A stretch of 21,906 nucleotides of DNA, from IMG/VR virus record IMGVR_UViG_3300037139_000035, positions 1 through 21,906 of that record, one strand, 5' to 3'. The notes under the pieces are model-generated. The model saw nothing but the letters and a program-made list of their open reading frames with translations, ran no database searches and was not told where the DNA came from. Of the stretch, positions 6,453 to 13,502 are shown piece by piece (position 1 is the first letter of the stretch; every line of letters starts with the position of its first letter). Both the position numbers and the translations under genes were made by a program. The stretch comes from a virus.

Positions 6453-8252
6453 GTGCCTGACGATGCCCTGCCGGGCTCGGTCATCGGCTACCGGAAGAAC
6501 GGGGCGCCGATCCGGCTGCTCGCCGGCGGCGACCCGACCCATGACCTTACCGGGCAGCTTGAGACGCGCCGGGCGTCCCTTGTCGCGGCGAACCGGGAGC
6601 TCCTGTCCGGCGCGGCGGCGGCGAACAACGGCGCGGGCCGCGACCTGTCTGCCGATGAGGAGACCCGGTACCAGTCGGCGCGGACGGAGATCCGGAACCT
6701 CGGCCAGCGCGTGGACGACCTGTCCGACGAGCGGCAGCGGGAGGCCCGGGCGGCTGCGTCCCGCGCGGACGGCACCACCACGGTGGTGGACGACGGTTCC
6801 GGCGCGCAGGCGTCCGGCGTCCAGGTCACCAGCGAGCCGGAGATCTACGGGGAGTACAGCCCGCACAGCTACTTCGCGGACCTGCTGCGGAGCTCGCAGC
6901 GGCGCGGTGACGGTGACGGCGGCCTCGGCCACGCCGAGGAGCGGCTGGGGCGGCACCGCGCCGAGCTGCGCGTCGAGCTGCCCGCCCGCCGCGAGCGGCG
7001 CACCCGGCAGGCGTCGGCGCAGCTCGAGCAGCACACGCAGGAGCGGCTGTCGCGGCTCCCGCCGCGGGTGCGGCGCCGTGAGGAGCGGATGATCGACCGG
7101 TGGCTCGGCCTGGGCCTGCCCGTGTTCGAGAAGAGGGCGGCCTCCCAGACGGCCGGCGACGGCGGCTACTTCATCCCGCCGCTGTGGCTCGTCGATGAGT
7201 ACACCGAGTACCTGCGCGCGGGCCGGGTGCTGGCGAACCTGATGCACTCGATGCCGCTGCCGCCGGGGACGAACTCGATCAACATCCCGATCATCACGAC
7301 CGGCACCGGCACCGGCATGCAGGCCGGCGACGGCGCCCCTGTCAACGGCCGGGACATCGCGGACAACTACGTGAACGCCCTGGTCAAGACCGTCGCCGGC
7401 CAGGAGGACGCGTCGATGCAGGTCCTGGACCTGTCGTCGATCAACATGGACCAGGTCATCTTCAAGGACCTGACGGCCGACCATGCGCAGCAGGCCAACG
7501 GCCAGGTGATGCTCGGCTCTGGCACCGGCGGCCAGATGAGCGGCCTGTACCCGCAGGGGACGATCACCGGCGGCAGCACGCCGGGCATCATCGTCAACGG
7601 CGTCACCGCCACGACCGCCGGGGACCAGTGGACCGCCGGGGACAGCGGCCGCAACGACTTCTACTCGGGCGTCGGGATGCTGGCCTCCCAGATCGGCCGC
7701 AACCGGTTCCTGCGGATGAAGGACGTGGTCACTAATGAGGCGGTGTGGAACGCGTTCGCGACGTCGGTGGACGGCAACAAGCGGCCCCTGGTCCCGGTGA
7801 CGGCGGCGTACAACCCGGCGGCGACCGGTGACTTCGACCCGTCCTCGGCGGACGAGGGGCCGGTCGGCTCGATCCTCGGCCGCCGCTGGTGGGTCGACAA
7901 CAACATCCCGCTGACGTTCGGCGGGGCGACCACGAACCCGGGCATGTCGACCCTGTCGGCGGGCCACACGTCGCCGGTCGACGGCACCGGCTCGGGCGAC
8001 ACGTTCACCCCGCTGATCGGCGGCGTGTTCGACGACATGCTGCTGTTCGAGGGCGAGGTCCGCACTCGCGTGCTGCAGGAGGTCCTGTCGGACACCCTGC
8101 AGGTCCGGTTCCAGCTGTTCTCCTACATGGCGTTCCTCCCGAACCGGTACCAGAACGCCGGCAAGGTCGTGTCCTACGGCAACGTCAACTCGGGCACCAC
8201 GGCGGGCGCCGCGCTGTCCACCGGCACCGGCGGCGGGCTCGTCGGCTTCTGA
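6453..8252 (+). CDS. major capsid protein (HK97 fold) with N-terminal delta domain
   Basis: From GTG 6453 this is a 599-residue capsid precursor. Residues 1-225 are highly charged and helical, with coiled-coil-like stretches (about 30-100 and 160-220): a scaffold-like delta domain expected to be removed by the neighbouring protease. The mature HK97-fold part probably begins near 228-245, where GGYFIPPLW marks the usual N-arm, and continues through INIPIITTGTGTG to the C-terminus. HK97's precursor is only 385 residues, so the delta region is large. I prefer GTG 6453 (GGAGG at 6444-6448, 4 bases upstream) to in-frame ATG 6411, which has no ribosome site; 6411 would add 14 residues. A promoter-like sequence and hairpin precede it. 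Confidence 0.93.
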   Translation: MPDDALPGSVIGYRKNGAPIRLLAGGDPTHDLTGQLETRRASLVAANRELLSGAAAANNGAGRDLSADEETRYQSARTEIRNLGQRVDDLSDERQREARAAASRADGTTTVVDDGSGAQASGVQVTSEPEIYGEYSPHSYFADLLRSSQRRGDGDGGLGHAEERLGRHRAELRVELPARRERRTRQASAQLEQHTQERLSRLPPRVRRREERMIDRWLGLGLPVFEKRAASQTAGDGGYFIPPLWLVDEYTEYLRAGRVLANLMHSMPLPPGTNSINIPIITTGTGTGMQAGDGAPVNGRDIADNYVNALVKTVAGQEDASMQVLDLSSINMDQVIFKDLTADHAQQANGQVMLGSGTGGQMSGLYPQGTITGGSTPGIIVNGVTATTAGDQWTAGDSGRNDFYSGVGMLASQIGRNRFLRMKDVVTNEAVWNAFATSVDGNKRPLVPVTAAYNPAATGDFDPSSADEGPVGSILGRRWWVDNNIPLTFGGATTNPGMSTLSAGHTSPVDGTGSGDTFTPLIGGVFDDMLLFEGEVRTRVLQEVLSDTLQVRFQLFSYMAFLPNRYQNAGKVVSYGNVNSGTTAGAALSTGTGGGLVGF

Positions 8253-8283
8253 CCGTCCGTCCATCTGAAAGGGAGGACCCCTC

Positions 8284-8931
8284 ATGGATCTTGGCGGCGG
8301 GAAGTACGCGGCCTACGAAGAGGAGTGGCTGCTCGACGGCAGCCCCTCTGCGCCGAACCGGCGCACCATCGGCCGGCGCGACATCACGAGCGGCACGGCC
8401 GGCGTCAAGCTGACCGCCACGGTCACGGCCACTACCGTCCTCGCGGTGTACGCCGTCGCCGTGCAGCCCGGCGACGTTTTCGATTTCGCGTCGTTCATCT
8501 GCGCGGTCGCGCCGACGGGCACGATCGCTCACTCGTGGGCGGCCGTTTACACCGGCACCGGCACCGGCGCCGCGCTGCTCGCCCAGTCGGCGGACGTGAC
8601 CACCGGCTTCGCCCTCGGCGCGAACAAGCTCGCGCTCGGCTCCGCCGTGGCCAACATCGGCACGCAGGGCATCGGGCAGGGGCCGTCCACCCCTGCGCTC
8701 GTGGCCGCCGGGCCGGCCGTCTGGGGCATTGCCCTGTACGGCCCCGGCGCCACGACGGGCGCGCTGCTCGACGGCGCGCTGGGCGGTTCCCTGGCCGGGG
8801 AGGTCGCGGTCACCGGGCAGGCGGCGCTGGCGTCGACGGGCACGATCACCGCCAGCGCGACCGCGCCGGCGGTGCTGCCGACCATGACCGCCGTGGTGGC
8901 GCCCGTCCCCTACGTTCTCCTGTCGCGCTGA
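8284..8931 (+). CDS. unknown structural protein, possible capsid surface protein
   Basis: A 215-residue protein poor in Lys and charge and rich in Ala, Gly, Thr and Val, with alternating patterns that suggest β-structure, for example VKLTATVTATTVLAVYAVAV (about 40-59) and a WAAVYTGTGTGAALL strand-turn-strand (about 85-99). A short polar N-terminus precedes it. GGGAGG (8271-8276) lies 7 bases before ATG 8284, a strong start. Position directly behind the capsid gene and composition suggest a capsid decoration or surface fibre protein made in large amount. I recognise no named family. The long hydrophobic runs lack the boundaries of membrane helices, so a membrane role is less likely. Confidence 0.6.
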   Translation: MDLGGGKYAAYEEEWLLDGSPSAPNRRTIGRRDITSGTAGVKLTATVTATTVLAVYAVAVQPGDVFDFASFICAVAPTGTIAHSWAAVYTGTGTGAALLAQSADVTTGFALGANKLALGSAVANIGTQGIGQGPSTPALVAAGPAVWGIALYGPGATTGALLDGALGGSLAGEVAVTGQAALASTGTITASATAPAVLPTMTAVVAPVPYVLLSR

Positions 8932-8933
8932 CG

Positions 8934-9221
8934 GTGGCGACCCGCGCGGACGTCCTGGCCGGGCTGCAGCGGGAGCTGCGGCACGCGGAGGGCAACGGCG
9001 CGGCCGGGTACGCCACGCGGCTCCGCCGGCAGATCATGCGGCTGTCCGCCGGGACGGCCGTCAACCCAGCCATGGAGGCAGTCAGTGGGAATGTCACAGA
9101 TGATCAGCGACCTGAAGGAGCACCTGGCGCAGGGCGAGCAGCTGCTCGCCAGCCACATCCCCGGCATGGTCGAGTGGGCGCAGAGGGCCGAGGCCGACCC
9201 GCTGGTCCAGGCGGCGATTGA
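8934..9221 (+). CDS. small unknown head-region protein
   Basis: A 95-residue frame starting at GTG 8934, three bases after the previous TGA. The first 45 residues look like real protein: an amphipathic helix pair (ADVLAGLQREL, then GYATRLRRQIMRLSAG). From about residue 51 it overlaps the next gene by 137 bases, and there the sequence turns into the Arg, Gly and Pro-rich type expected of a shadow frame. Either the tail is tolerated, or the two genes truly share DNA. No ribosome site is visible; coupling to the upstream stop is likely. No function can be named. Confidence 0.5.
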   Translation: MATRADVLAGLQRELRHAEGNGAAGYATRLRRQIMRLSAGTAVNPAMEAVSGNVTDDQRPEGAPGAGRAAARQPHPRHGRVGAEGRGRPAGPGGD

Positions 9222-9357
9222 CCTCGCCGTCCCCGCGTCGACGCGGATGATGCTGGCCGGGCTGCTGAAGGGCGTCGAGGCCGAGGTGCAGAAGGCCGAG
9301 GCGGATGCCGCCGCGGCGGCACCGGCCGAGCCCGACCCGGCGCCCGCGCCGGCCTGA
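9085..9357 (+). CDS. small helical unknown protein
   Basis: A 90-residue protein: a helical, Leu-rich body (about residues 3-74, including MISDLKEHLAQGEQLLASHI and GLLKGVEAEVQKAEAD) and a flexible Ala/Pro-rich C-terminus (APAEPDPAPAPA). GGAGG at 9074-9078 lies 6 bases before GTG 9085 and 12 before in-frame ATG 9091, favouring 9085. The composition resembles small scaffolding or accessory head proteins, but I recognise no family. It overlaps the preceding frame by 137 bases and lies 18 bases before the next gene. Confidence 0.7.
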   Translation: MGMSQMISDLKEHLAQGEQLLASHIPGMVEWAQRAEADPLVQAAIDLAVPASTRMMLAGLLKGVEAEVQKAEADAAAAAPAEPDPAPAPA

Positions 9358-9375
9358 CCTGAAAGAGAGACGCAC

Positions 9376-9669
9376 ATGCCTAAGCCGAGTGTCGGCCGGA
9401 TCGTCCACGTCCTCGCGGACCCGAAGCACAACAACGGGTCCGATGTCGCCCTGGCGCACATCACCCGCGTGCACGGCGACGACTGCGTCAACCTCCGCGT
9501 GACTTATGACGGGCCGTCGGCAGCACCCGAGGGCCGCTACGACTGGGTCACCTCGTGGGCGCTGCACGAGTCCCGCGAGGCGCTGGAGGCCCATTGCGCC
9601 GCCAAGCGGGAGAACTCCGGCTGGGCCGGCCCCGACTGGGGCGCGTTCTGGCCGCCGAGTGTCGCCTGA
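9376..9669 (+). CDS. small conserved-type phage protein
   Basis: A 97-residue protein: SVGRIVHVL at the N-terminus, a central β-like stretch (DVALAHITRV, then DCVNLRVTYDG at about 40-47), a WVTSW turn and a Trp-rich end (WAGPDWGAFW). The VGRIVHY...A.IT.V...VNL.V...G pattern resembles a family of about 100-residue proteins seen in actinobacterial phages, whose members I know only as hypothetical; their Trp-ended β-fold recalls small SH3- or OB-like barrels. GAGAG about 6 bases upstream of ATG 9376 supports the start. It sits between capsid and connector genes, so a head-joining role is possible but unproven. Confidence 0.75.
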   Translation: MPKPSVGRIVHVLADPKHNNGSDVALAHITRVHGDDCVNLRVTYDGPSAAPEGRYDWVTSWALHESREALEAHCAAKRENSGWAGPDWGAFWPPSVA

Positions 9670-9706
9670 CCCGGCCACGCCGAGACAAGACGGGAGATGA
9701 GGGGCA

Positions 9707-10621
9707 GTGCCCGCGACGGCACCGTGGTACCAGGGCGCGGCAGTGCCCGTCCCCGGCTTCGTTAACGCTGACACGGACGGCAACCCGCAGGACGCCGCCA
9801 CGGTGACGGTGACGATCACGCTGCCCGACCGCACCACCACGGCCCCGGAGGTCACGCGCACCGGGACCGGGACCTATGCCGCGACGTACGTGACGACACA
9901 GGCCGGGCACCACATCGTCCTGTGGGTGGCCGCGGACACTGCGTATCCCGGCGCGTTCGCTGACAGTTTCGAGGTCCAGACCTCCGCCGACCCGACGATC
10001 GTGTCGCTCGCGCAGGCGAAGCAGATCCTGAAGCTGACCGGCACGACCGAGTTCGACGGGGAGCTGCAGGGCTACAACGCGTCCGCCAGCGAGGTGGCGG
10101 AGTGGGCGTGCGGCGCCGTCGTCACCAGGCAGCGCACGGAGGTAATCCGCGCGTCGGGCCGGGCGCTGATCCTGTCTCACGCCCCGGTCCGCACCGACCT
10201 GGGCACGCCGATCGACACCACGTACCAGCGCGACGGGTCGGTGACTAACGGCCTGGTCAGCATCACGCCGCTGCTGTCCTACGGGTTCATGTACGACATC
10301 GATCAGCTGCTTGTCGACCCGGACACGGGTATCATCCGGCACGCGGCCGGGTTCCCGTTCTTCTACTCGTCCGACTACCTGGCCCAGTACAAGGCCGTTT
10401 ACTGGGCAGGGCGGGCGGTGATCCCGTCGGCGGTCTACGACGGGGCGCGGATCATCCTGGAGCACCTGTACCAGGTGACCCGCGGCGGCGCCGGGGCGCA
10501 GAACATCGCGGCGGGCGAGTCGGTGACGGTCGTGCCCGGGTTCGGGTACGCGATCCCGAACCGGGCGCTGGAGCTGTTCGCGACGGTTTCCGGCTCGGGC
10601 GCGAGGGCGGCGTTCGCATGA
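9707..10621 (+). CDS. head-tail connector with N-terminal Ig-like domain
   Basis: A 304-residue protein. Residues 97-304 look like a gp6-type head-tail connector (adaptor), which forms a ring under the portal: SLAQAKQILKLTGTTEFDGELQGY is the usual two-helix beginning, and a later helix pair includes AVYDGARIILEHLYQVTRGG. Residues about 10-92 form a separate β-rich module (ATVTVTITLPD, GTGTYAATYVTTQAGHHIVLW), typical of Ig-like or carboxypeptidase-regulatory-like folds. Typical adaptors are around 100-200 residues, so the front module is an addition, perhaps exposed at the neck. GTG 9707 is supported by GGGAG 10 bases upstream and GAGGGG just before it. Its stop overlaps the next ATG (ATGA). 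Confidence 0.85.
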   Translation: MPATAPWYQGAAVPVPGFVNADTDGNPQDAATVTVTITLPDRTTTAPEVTRTGTGTYAATYVTTQAGHHIVLWVAADTAYPGAFADSFEVQTSADPTIVSLAQAKQILKLTGTTEFDGELQGYNASASEVAEWACGAVVTRQRTEVIRASGRALILSHAPVRTDLGTPIDTTYQRDGSVTNGLVSITPLLSYGFMYDIDQLLVDPDTGIIRHAAGFPFFYSSDYLAQYKAVYWAGRAVIPSAVYDGARIILEHLYQVTRGGAGAQNIAAGESVTVVPGFGYAIPNRALELFATVSGSGARAAFA

Positions 10622-11139
10622 CAGCCACAACCACGTCGCAGGTCCCCGCGGTCACCGATTACCTGGTGGCGGCGGCGAAGGCGTCGCCGCTGCTCGGCGC
10701 GGCGTCCCCGCCGGCGTACGTGTTCGACGGGCCGCAGCCGCCTGTGGCGACGCAGAGCCTTGAGCGGGTGCTGTGGATCGGCGCCGACCCCCTCAATCCG
10801 GAGGACATAGCGGCGGAGGCAACCCAGAACTGGCCGGTGATGGACCACGCCAGGACCCGCGACGAGGACGGCAGCATCACCTGCGCGGCGCAGCACTGGT
10901 CGGGCGACCCGGCGAGCAAGGTGCACCGGGACGGGGCGGCGGCGATCGTCGCGGGCGTCGAGCTGCTGCTGCGCGGCGACACGCTGGCCGGCGGCCCGGG
11001 TGACGCGAGCATGGGCGGCCTGGTCATGTGGTCCGGCGTCGACGGCCCGTTCCAGTGGGGGCCGCGCCAGGTGGCGAACGGCGCGGCGATGCTCGTCACT
11101 TTCCGCATTACCTACCGTGCCCGGCTGACGACGAGTTAG
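10618..11139 (+). CDS. probable tail terminator / head-tail joining protein
   Basis: A 173-residue protein following the connector with an ATGA overlap. It starts with a helix (VPAVTDYLVAAAKASPLLG), has a β-rich middle (ERVLWIGADPL; DGSITCAAQHWSG), a long helix (KVHRDGAAAIVAGVELLLRGD) and ends with the strand pair NGAAMLVTFRITYRARL. A helix-containing α/β protein closing on such a strand, just before the tail tube gene, fits tail terminators, the hexameric ring that stops tube growth and joins tail to head. The assignment rests on position and general shape; a head-closure (stopper) protein is the alternative. No separate stopper gene is obvious. Confidence 0.6.
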   Translation: MTATTTSQVPAVTDYLVAAAKASPLLGAASPPAYVFDGPQPPVATQSLERVLWIGADPLNPEDIAAEATQNWPVMDHARTRDEDGSITCAAQHWSGDPASKVHRDGAAAIVAGVELLLRGDTLAGGPGDASMGGLVMWSGVDGPFQWGPRQVANGAAMLVTFRITYRARLTTS

Positions 11140-11148
11140 GAGATTTTC

Positions 11149-11376
11149 ATGCCCCCTGTCAGGTGCATCAAGCCGTTCGGGAGGTCCGTGCCCGGCGATC
11201 TCGCCGACCTTCCGGCCGGGGCGGCGTTCGACACCGAGCACTGGGAGAACGTCGGCGCCGCGCCCGGCGGCGAGCGCCAGTCCGCCGCCGGGCTCGCGCC
11301 CGCACCCGCTGGCGCAGACGGCGGGCAGCCCAGCCTAGCGCCGGCTTCGGCCGTCATCCCGAAGGAAGGTGCGTAA
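11149..11376 (+). CDS. small unknown protein before tail tube
   Basis: A 75-residue protein. The first 40 residues include a short β-like motif (RCIKPFGRSVPGDLADLPAGAAFDTEHWE pattern, shown here only as its landmarks: FGRSVPGDLADLPAG and HWENV); the remainder is low-complexity Ala/Pro/Gly. AGGAGA at 11138-11143 lies 5 bases before ATG 11149, a strong start, and the stop is 3 bases before the tail tube start, so it belongs to the same unit. Small proteins of this sort often sit before the tube gene in actinobacterial siphophages. No function is known to me. Confidence 0.7.
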   Translation: MPPVRCIKPFGRSVPGDLADLPAGAAFDTEHWENVGAAPGGERQSAAGLAPAPAGADGGQPSLAPASAVIPKEGA

Positions 11377-11379
11377 CCC

Positions 11380-12456
11380 GTGGCGCTCGAATCGGGCCTG
11401 GCCGCCCAGTGGTGCGCGTACGACGAGGCGACGTATGGCGTCTCGCTGCTGACGGCGCCGAAGTTTTACCTGTGCGACTCCGACTCCCTCGAGCTGAAGA
11501 AGGTCACCAAGCAGAGCACGGGGATCGTCTCCGGTGCCCTGTACCCGCGGGCCTCGCGCCGGGTGGTGACGGAGTACTCGGCGGGCGGCGGCGTGGTGAT
11601 GGACCTGCCCGAGCGCGGCATGCAGCAGTGGCTGTACCGGATGATGGGCAGCTTTGGCCAGACGGCCGCGGCCCTGACGGAGGACGCGTCGACGGGCGCC
11701 TACTCGGCAACTCACGCGCCGGGCCCGCTGGAAGGGCACAGCTTCACCTTCCAGAAGGGCGCCCCGGCGGTCGACGGCGGCACGGTCGAGCCGTCGACCT
11801 ACACCGGGTGCAAGGTCAGCGAGTGGGAAGTCTCCGCCGCGATGGGCGAGATCGCCAAGCTGACCCTGACCCTGGAGGGCCGCAACGAGCTGGCCGGCAC
11901 GCACAAGGACCCGCTGAACGCCTCGGTGCCGGCGCTCCAGACCTACTCGGCGCCTCCCGTGGGCAGCGTGTTCCGCTGGACGGGCGCGACCGTCTATTAC
12001 GGCGGCACGCCGAGCACCACGTCCGGCGTGACGAGCCTGGCCAGCCCGGTCGTGGCCGGGAACATCAAGGGCCCGATCTCGGTCAAGCACACTCGCCCGA
12101 TGGACACCACCCGCTACAGCCCTGAGGTGTCGCCGTACCGCAACGAGCCGCTGCAGCAGGGCCTGAACGCGCTGACCGGGTCGTTTACAGTTGAGTGGCT
12201 CAGCGCCGAGACGTACTACAACGCGTACGCGGCGGACACGGCGACGGCGATCGAGTACCAGTTCCAGACGGCGGCCATCGGCTCCGGCAGTGACATTGCC
12301 ACGTTCTCGGTCTTGGTGCCGAACATCCGCCTGGAGGGCGAGTCGCCGAAGATCACGGGCCCGGTGGTGCTGACCCAGGCGGTCCCGTGGACCGGCCTGG
12401 ACGACGGGGTCAACAACGTCTGCCAGATCACTTACTGGACCCTGGACTCGGCCTGA
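11380..12456 (+). CDS. major tail tube protein
   Basis: A 358-residue protein that would stack as hexameric rings to form the tail tube. Landmarks are an N-terminal DEATYGVSLLTAPKFY, a central WEVSAAMGEIAKLTLTLEGRN strand pair (quoted in part), and a C-terminal ITGPVVLTQAVPWTGLDDG, a pattern I associate with tail tube proteins of actinobacterial siphophages. Length is within that group. GTG 11380 follows GAAGGAAGG (11361-11369) by 10 bases. The stop overlaps the next ATG (TGATG). Position between terminator and chaperones supports the call. Confidence 0.85.
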   Translation: MALESGLAAQWCAYDEATYGVSLLTAPKFYLCDSDSLELKKVTKQSTGIVSGALYPRASRRVVTEYSAGGGVVMDLPERGMQQWLYRMMGSFGQTAAALTEDASTGAYSATHAPGPLEGHSFTFQKGAPAVDGGTVEPSTYTGCKVSEWEVSAAMGEIAKLTLTLEGRNELAGTHKDPLNASVPALQTYSAPPVGSVFRWTGATVYYGGTPSTTSGVTSLASPVVAGNIKGPISVKHTRPMDTTRYSPEVSPYRNEPLQQGLNALTGSFTVEWLSAETYYNAYAADTATAIEYQFQTAAIGSGSDIATFSVLVPNIRLEGESPKITGPVVLTQAVPWTGLDDGVNNVCQITYWTLDSA

Positions 12457-12860
12457 TGGCGGTGCGGCGGGCGCGGGCGCCGCGGACACGGCGGCAGCGG
12501 GCCACTGGCAGCGTCCGGGCGACGACGGGCTCTGTCGGCGGCGGGGACCTGGCAGTGGCGGCGGAGGAGATCGCGGCCGGGGCCCGGAAGCTGGCGGCGT
12601 GGTCGAGGCAGATCGCCGCCTCGGTCAATGTCGACGCCGGGGAGACCACCGCGGTGGTCTGGACGGATGCCGGGCCGGCGTACCCGGCGGAGACCAGGGC
12701 GCGGCATCCGCTGTTCGGCGACCGCAAGTACTGGTACGGGCCGCCGGGGGCGCCGTTCCTTGCCCCGGCGGCGGCGCTGCGCGCCGGGGCGGCCATGGCG
12801 AGGTACGCGCAGAAAATTGACCGTTTGTGCAGAGAGGCAGGTTTCGGTGATCAGGGTTGA
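12456..12860 (+). CDS. HK97 gp10-like tail completion protein
   Basis: A 134-residue protein starting at an ATG that overlaps the tube stop (TGATG). It has a basic N-terminus (10 Arg in the first 21 residues), a helical region (about 33-57) and the sequence RHPLFG (83-88) followed by YWYGPPGAPFLAPA. That 'RHPLFG...W...PFL.PA' pattern is typical of small HK97 gp10-family proteins involved in joining or completing the tail. In HK97-like genomes they usually come before the tail tube gene; here it follows. The ATG at 12456 is preferred over upstream in-frame starts, which lie inside the tube gene. Confidence 0.7.
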   Translation: MAVRRARAPRTRRQRATGSVRATTGSVGGGDLAVAAEEIAAGARKLAAWSRQIAASVNVDAGETTAVVWTDAGPAYPAETRARHPLFGDRKYWYGPPGAPFLAPAAALRAGAAMARYAQKIDRLCREAGFGDQG

Positions 12861-13332
12861 TTTCGAGGGCCGTGAGCGGGGGCTCGACACCACTCGCATC
12901 ATGTTCAAGGACGCGATGGGCATTCAGTCCTACACGGGCGTGTCGATCGGGGACTGGCAGGACGGCCTGGAGTTCCCGGTGGAGAAGGGCGGGGACGGCG
13001 AGCCTGACAAGGTCCTGAACCCGCCGCCGGAGTGGCTGAATTACGTGGCGGCGCTGTACTGGCTGATGCTGCGGCAGAACGGCGAGGTCGCCGTGATCGG
13101 CGAGGTCGACTTCGATCCGTTCGGGTTCTACGCCGCCTACGTGCAGGCGCTGGGCAGGCGCGTGGCGGAGCTGCGCGCGGAAAAGGCGGAAAAGGCGGCG
13201 GCGCCGGACCCTATACAGCCCGGCCTTTCCCCGCCCGGGGATCAGCTGTCACCGGCGCTGTCCTCCCCGACGGCTACGACCCGGAAGCCCCGCGCCCGCA
13301 GGCCCGAGCCGGAGGCCGCCACCGGGTCATGA
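12847..13332 (+). CDS. tail assembly chaperone (G-like)
   Basis: A 161-residue protein that should coat the tape measure protein and recruit tube subunits. The fold-like part (residues about 1-115) includes MIRVDFEGRERGLD and EWLNYVAALYWLMLRQNGE; the C-terminus is a low-complexity Pro/Ala/Arg-rich tail. GTG 12847 lies 9 bases after AGAGAGG (12831-12837) and overlaps the preceding gene by 14 bases. Position between tube and tape measure is the standard one. In many phages a -1 frameshift near this gene's end makes a longer GT fusion; the next frame is indeed in the -1 register and is open throughout this tail. Confidence 0.75.
   Translation: MIRVDFEGRERGLDTTRIMFKDAMGIQSYTGVSIGDWQDGLEFPVEKGGDGEPDKVLNPPPEWLNYVAALYWLMLRQNGEVAVIGEVDFDPFGFYAAYVQALGRRVAELRAEKAEKAAAPDPIQPGLSPPGDQLSPALSSPTATTRKPRARRPEPEAATGS
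13179..13194 (+). other. possible -1 slippery site for chaperone fusion
   Basis: Two copies of G-GAA-AAG (13179-13185 and 13188-13194), in the chaperone's codon register, lie where the -1 frame is open through to the downstream chaperone. This is not the full XXXYYYZ form; only the Lys AAG-to-AAA slip would pair well. The ATGA overlap at 13329-13332 offers ordinary coupling instead, so use of this site is uncertain. Confidence 0.25.
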
Positions 13333-13496
13333 CCAGCAGGGACCTGGCCGGGCTGCGCGCCCGGTACCTGTTCCAGCTGGCGCGGCTGTGCAGCCTTCGG
13401 CCGCCCGACGTGGAAGTCCTGGACCTGGCCGACTTCGCCGGCTTCATCGACTCCATTGATTCCTGGCTGAAGATCGAGTTCTCGCCGAGGAGGTGA
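13329..13496 (+). CDS. second tail assembly chaperone (T-like)
   Basis: A 55-residue frame beginning at an ATG that overlaps the first chaperone's stop (ATGA). It is compact and helical: RARYLFQLARLCSLRPPDVEVLDLADFAGFIDSIDSW in outline, with landmarks LFQLARLCSL, PPDVEVLDL and FAGFIDSIDSWL. That size and pattern match the T half of chaperone pairs. No ribosome site precedes the ATG, so it is made by coupling or as a -1 frameshift fusion with the upstream protein; the frame is open upstream to before 13032. Its stop lies inside the strong ribosome site of the tape measure gene. Confidence 0.7.
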   Translation: MTSRDLAGLRARYLFQLARLCSLRPPDVEVLDLADFAGFIDSIDSWLKIEFSPRR

Positions 13497-13502
13497 CCCC
13501 GG

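Noticed and set aside
7300-7320. ACCGGC triplet-pair repeats (also near 8553)
   Set aside because: Short runs encoding Gly-Thr in structural proteins; expected in this composition, not a repeat element.
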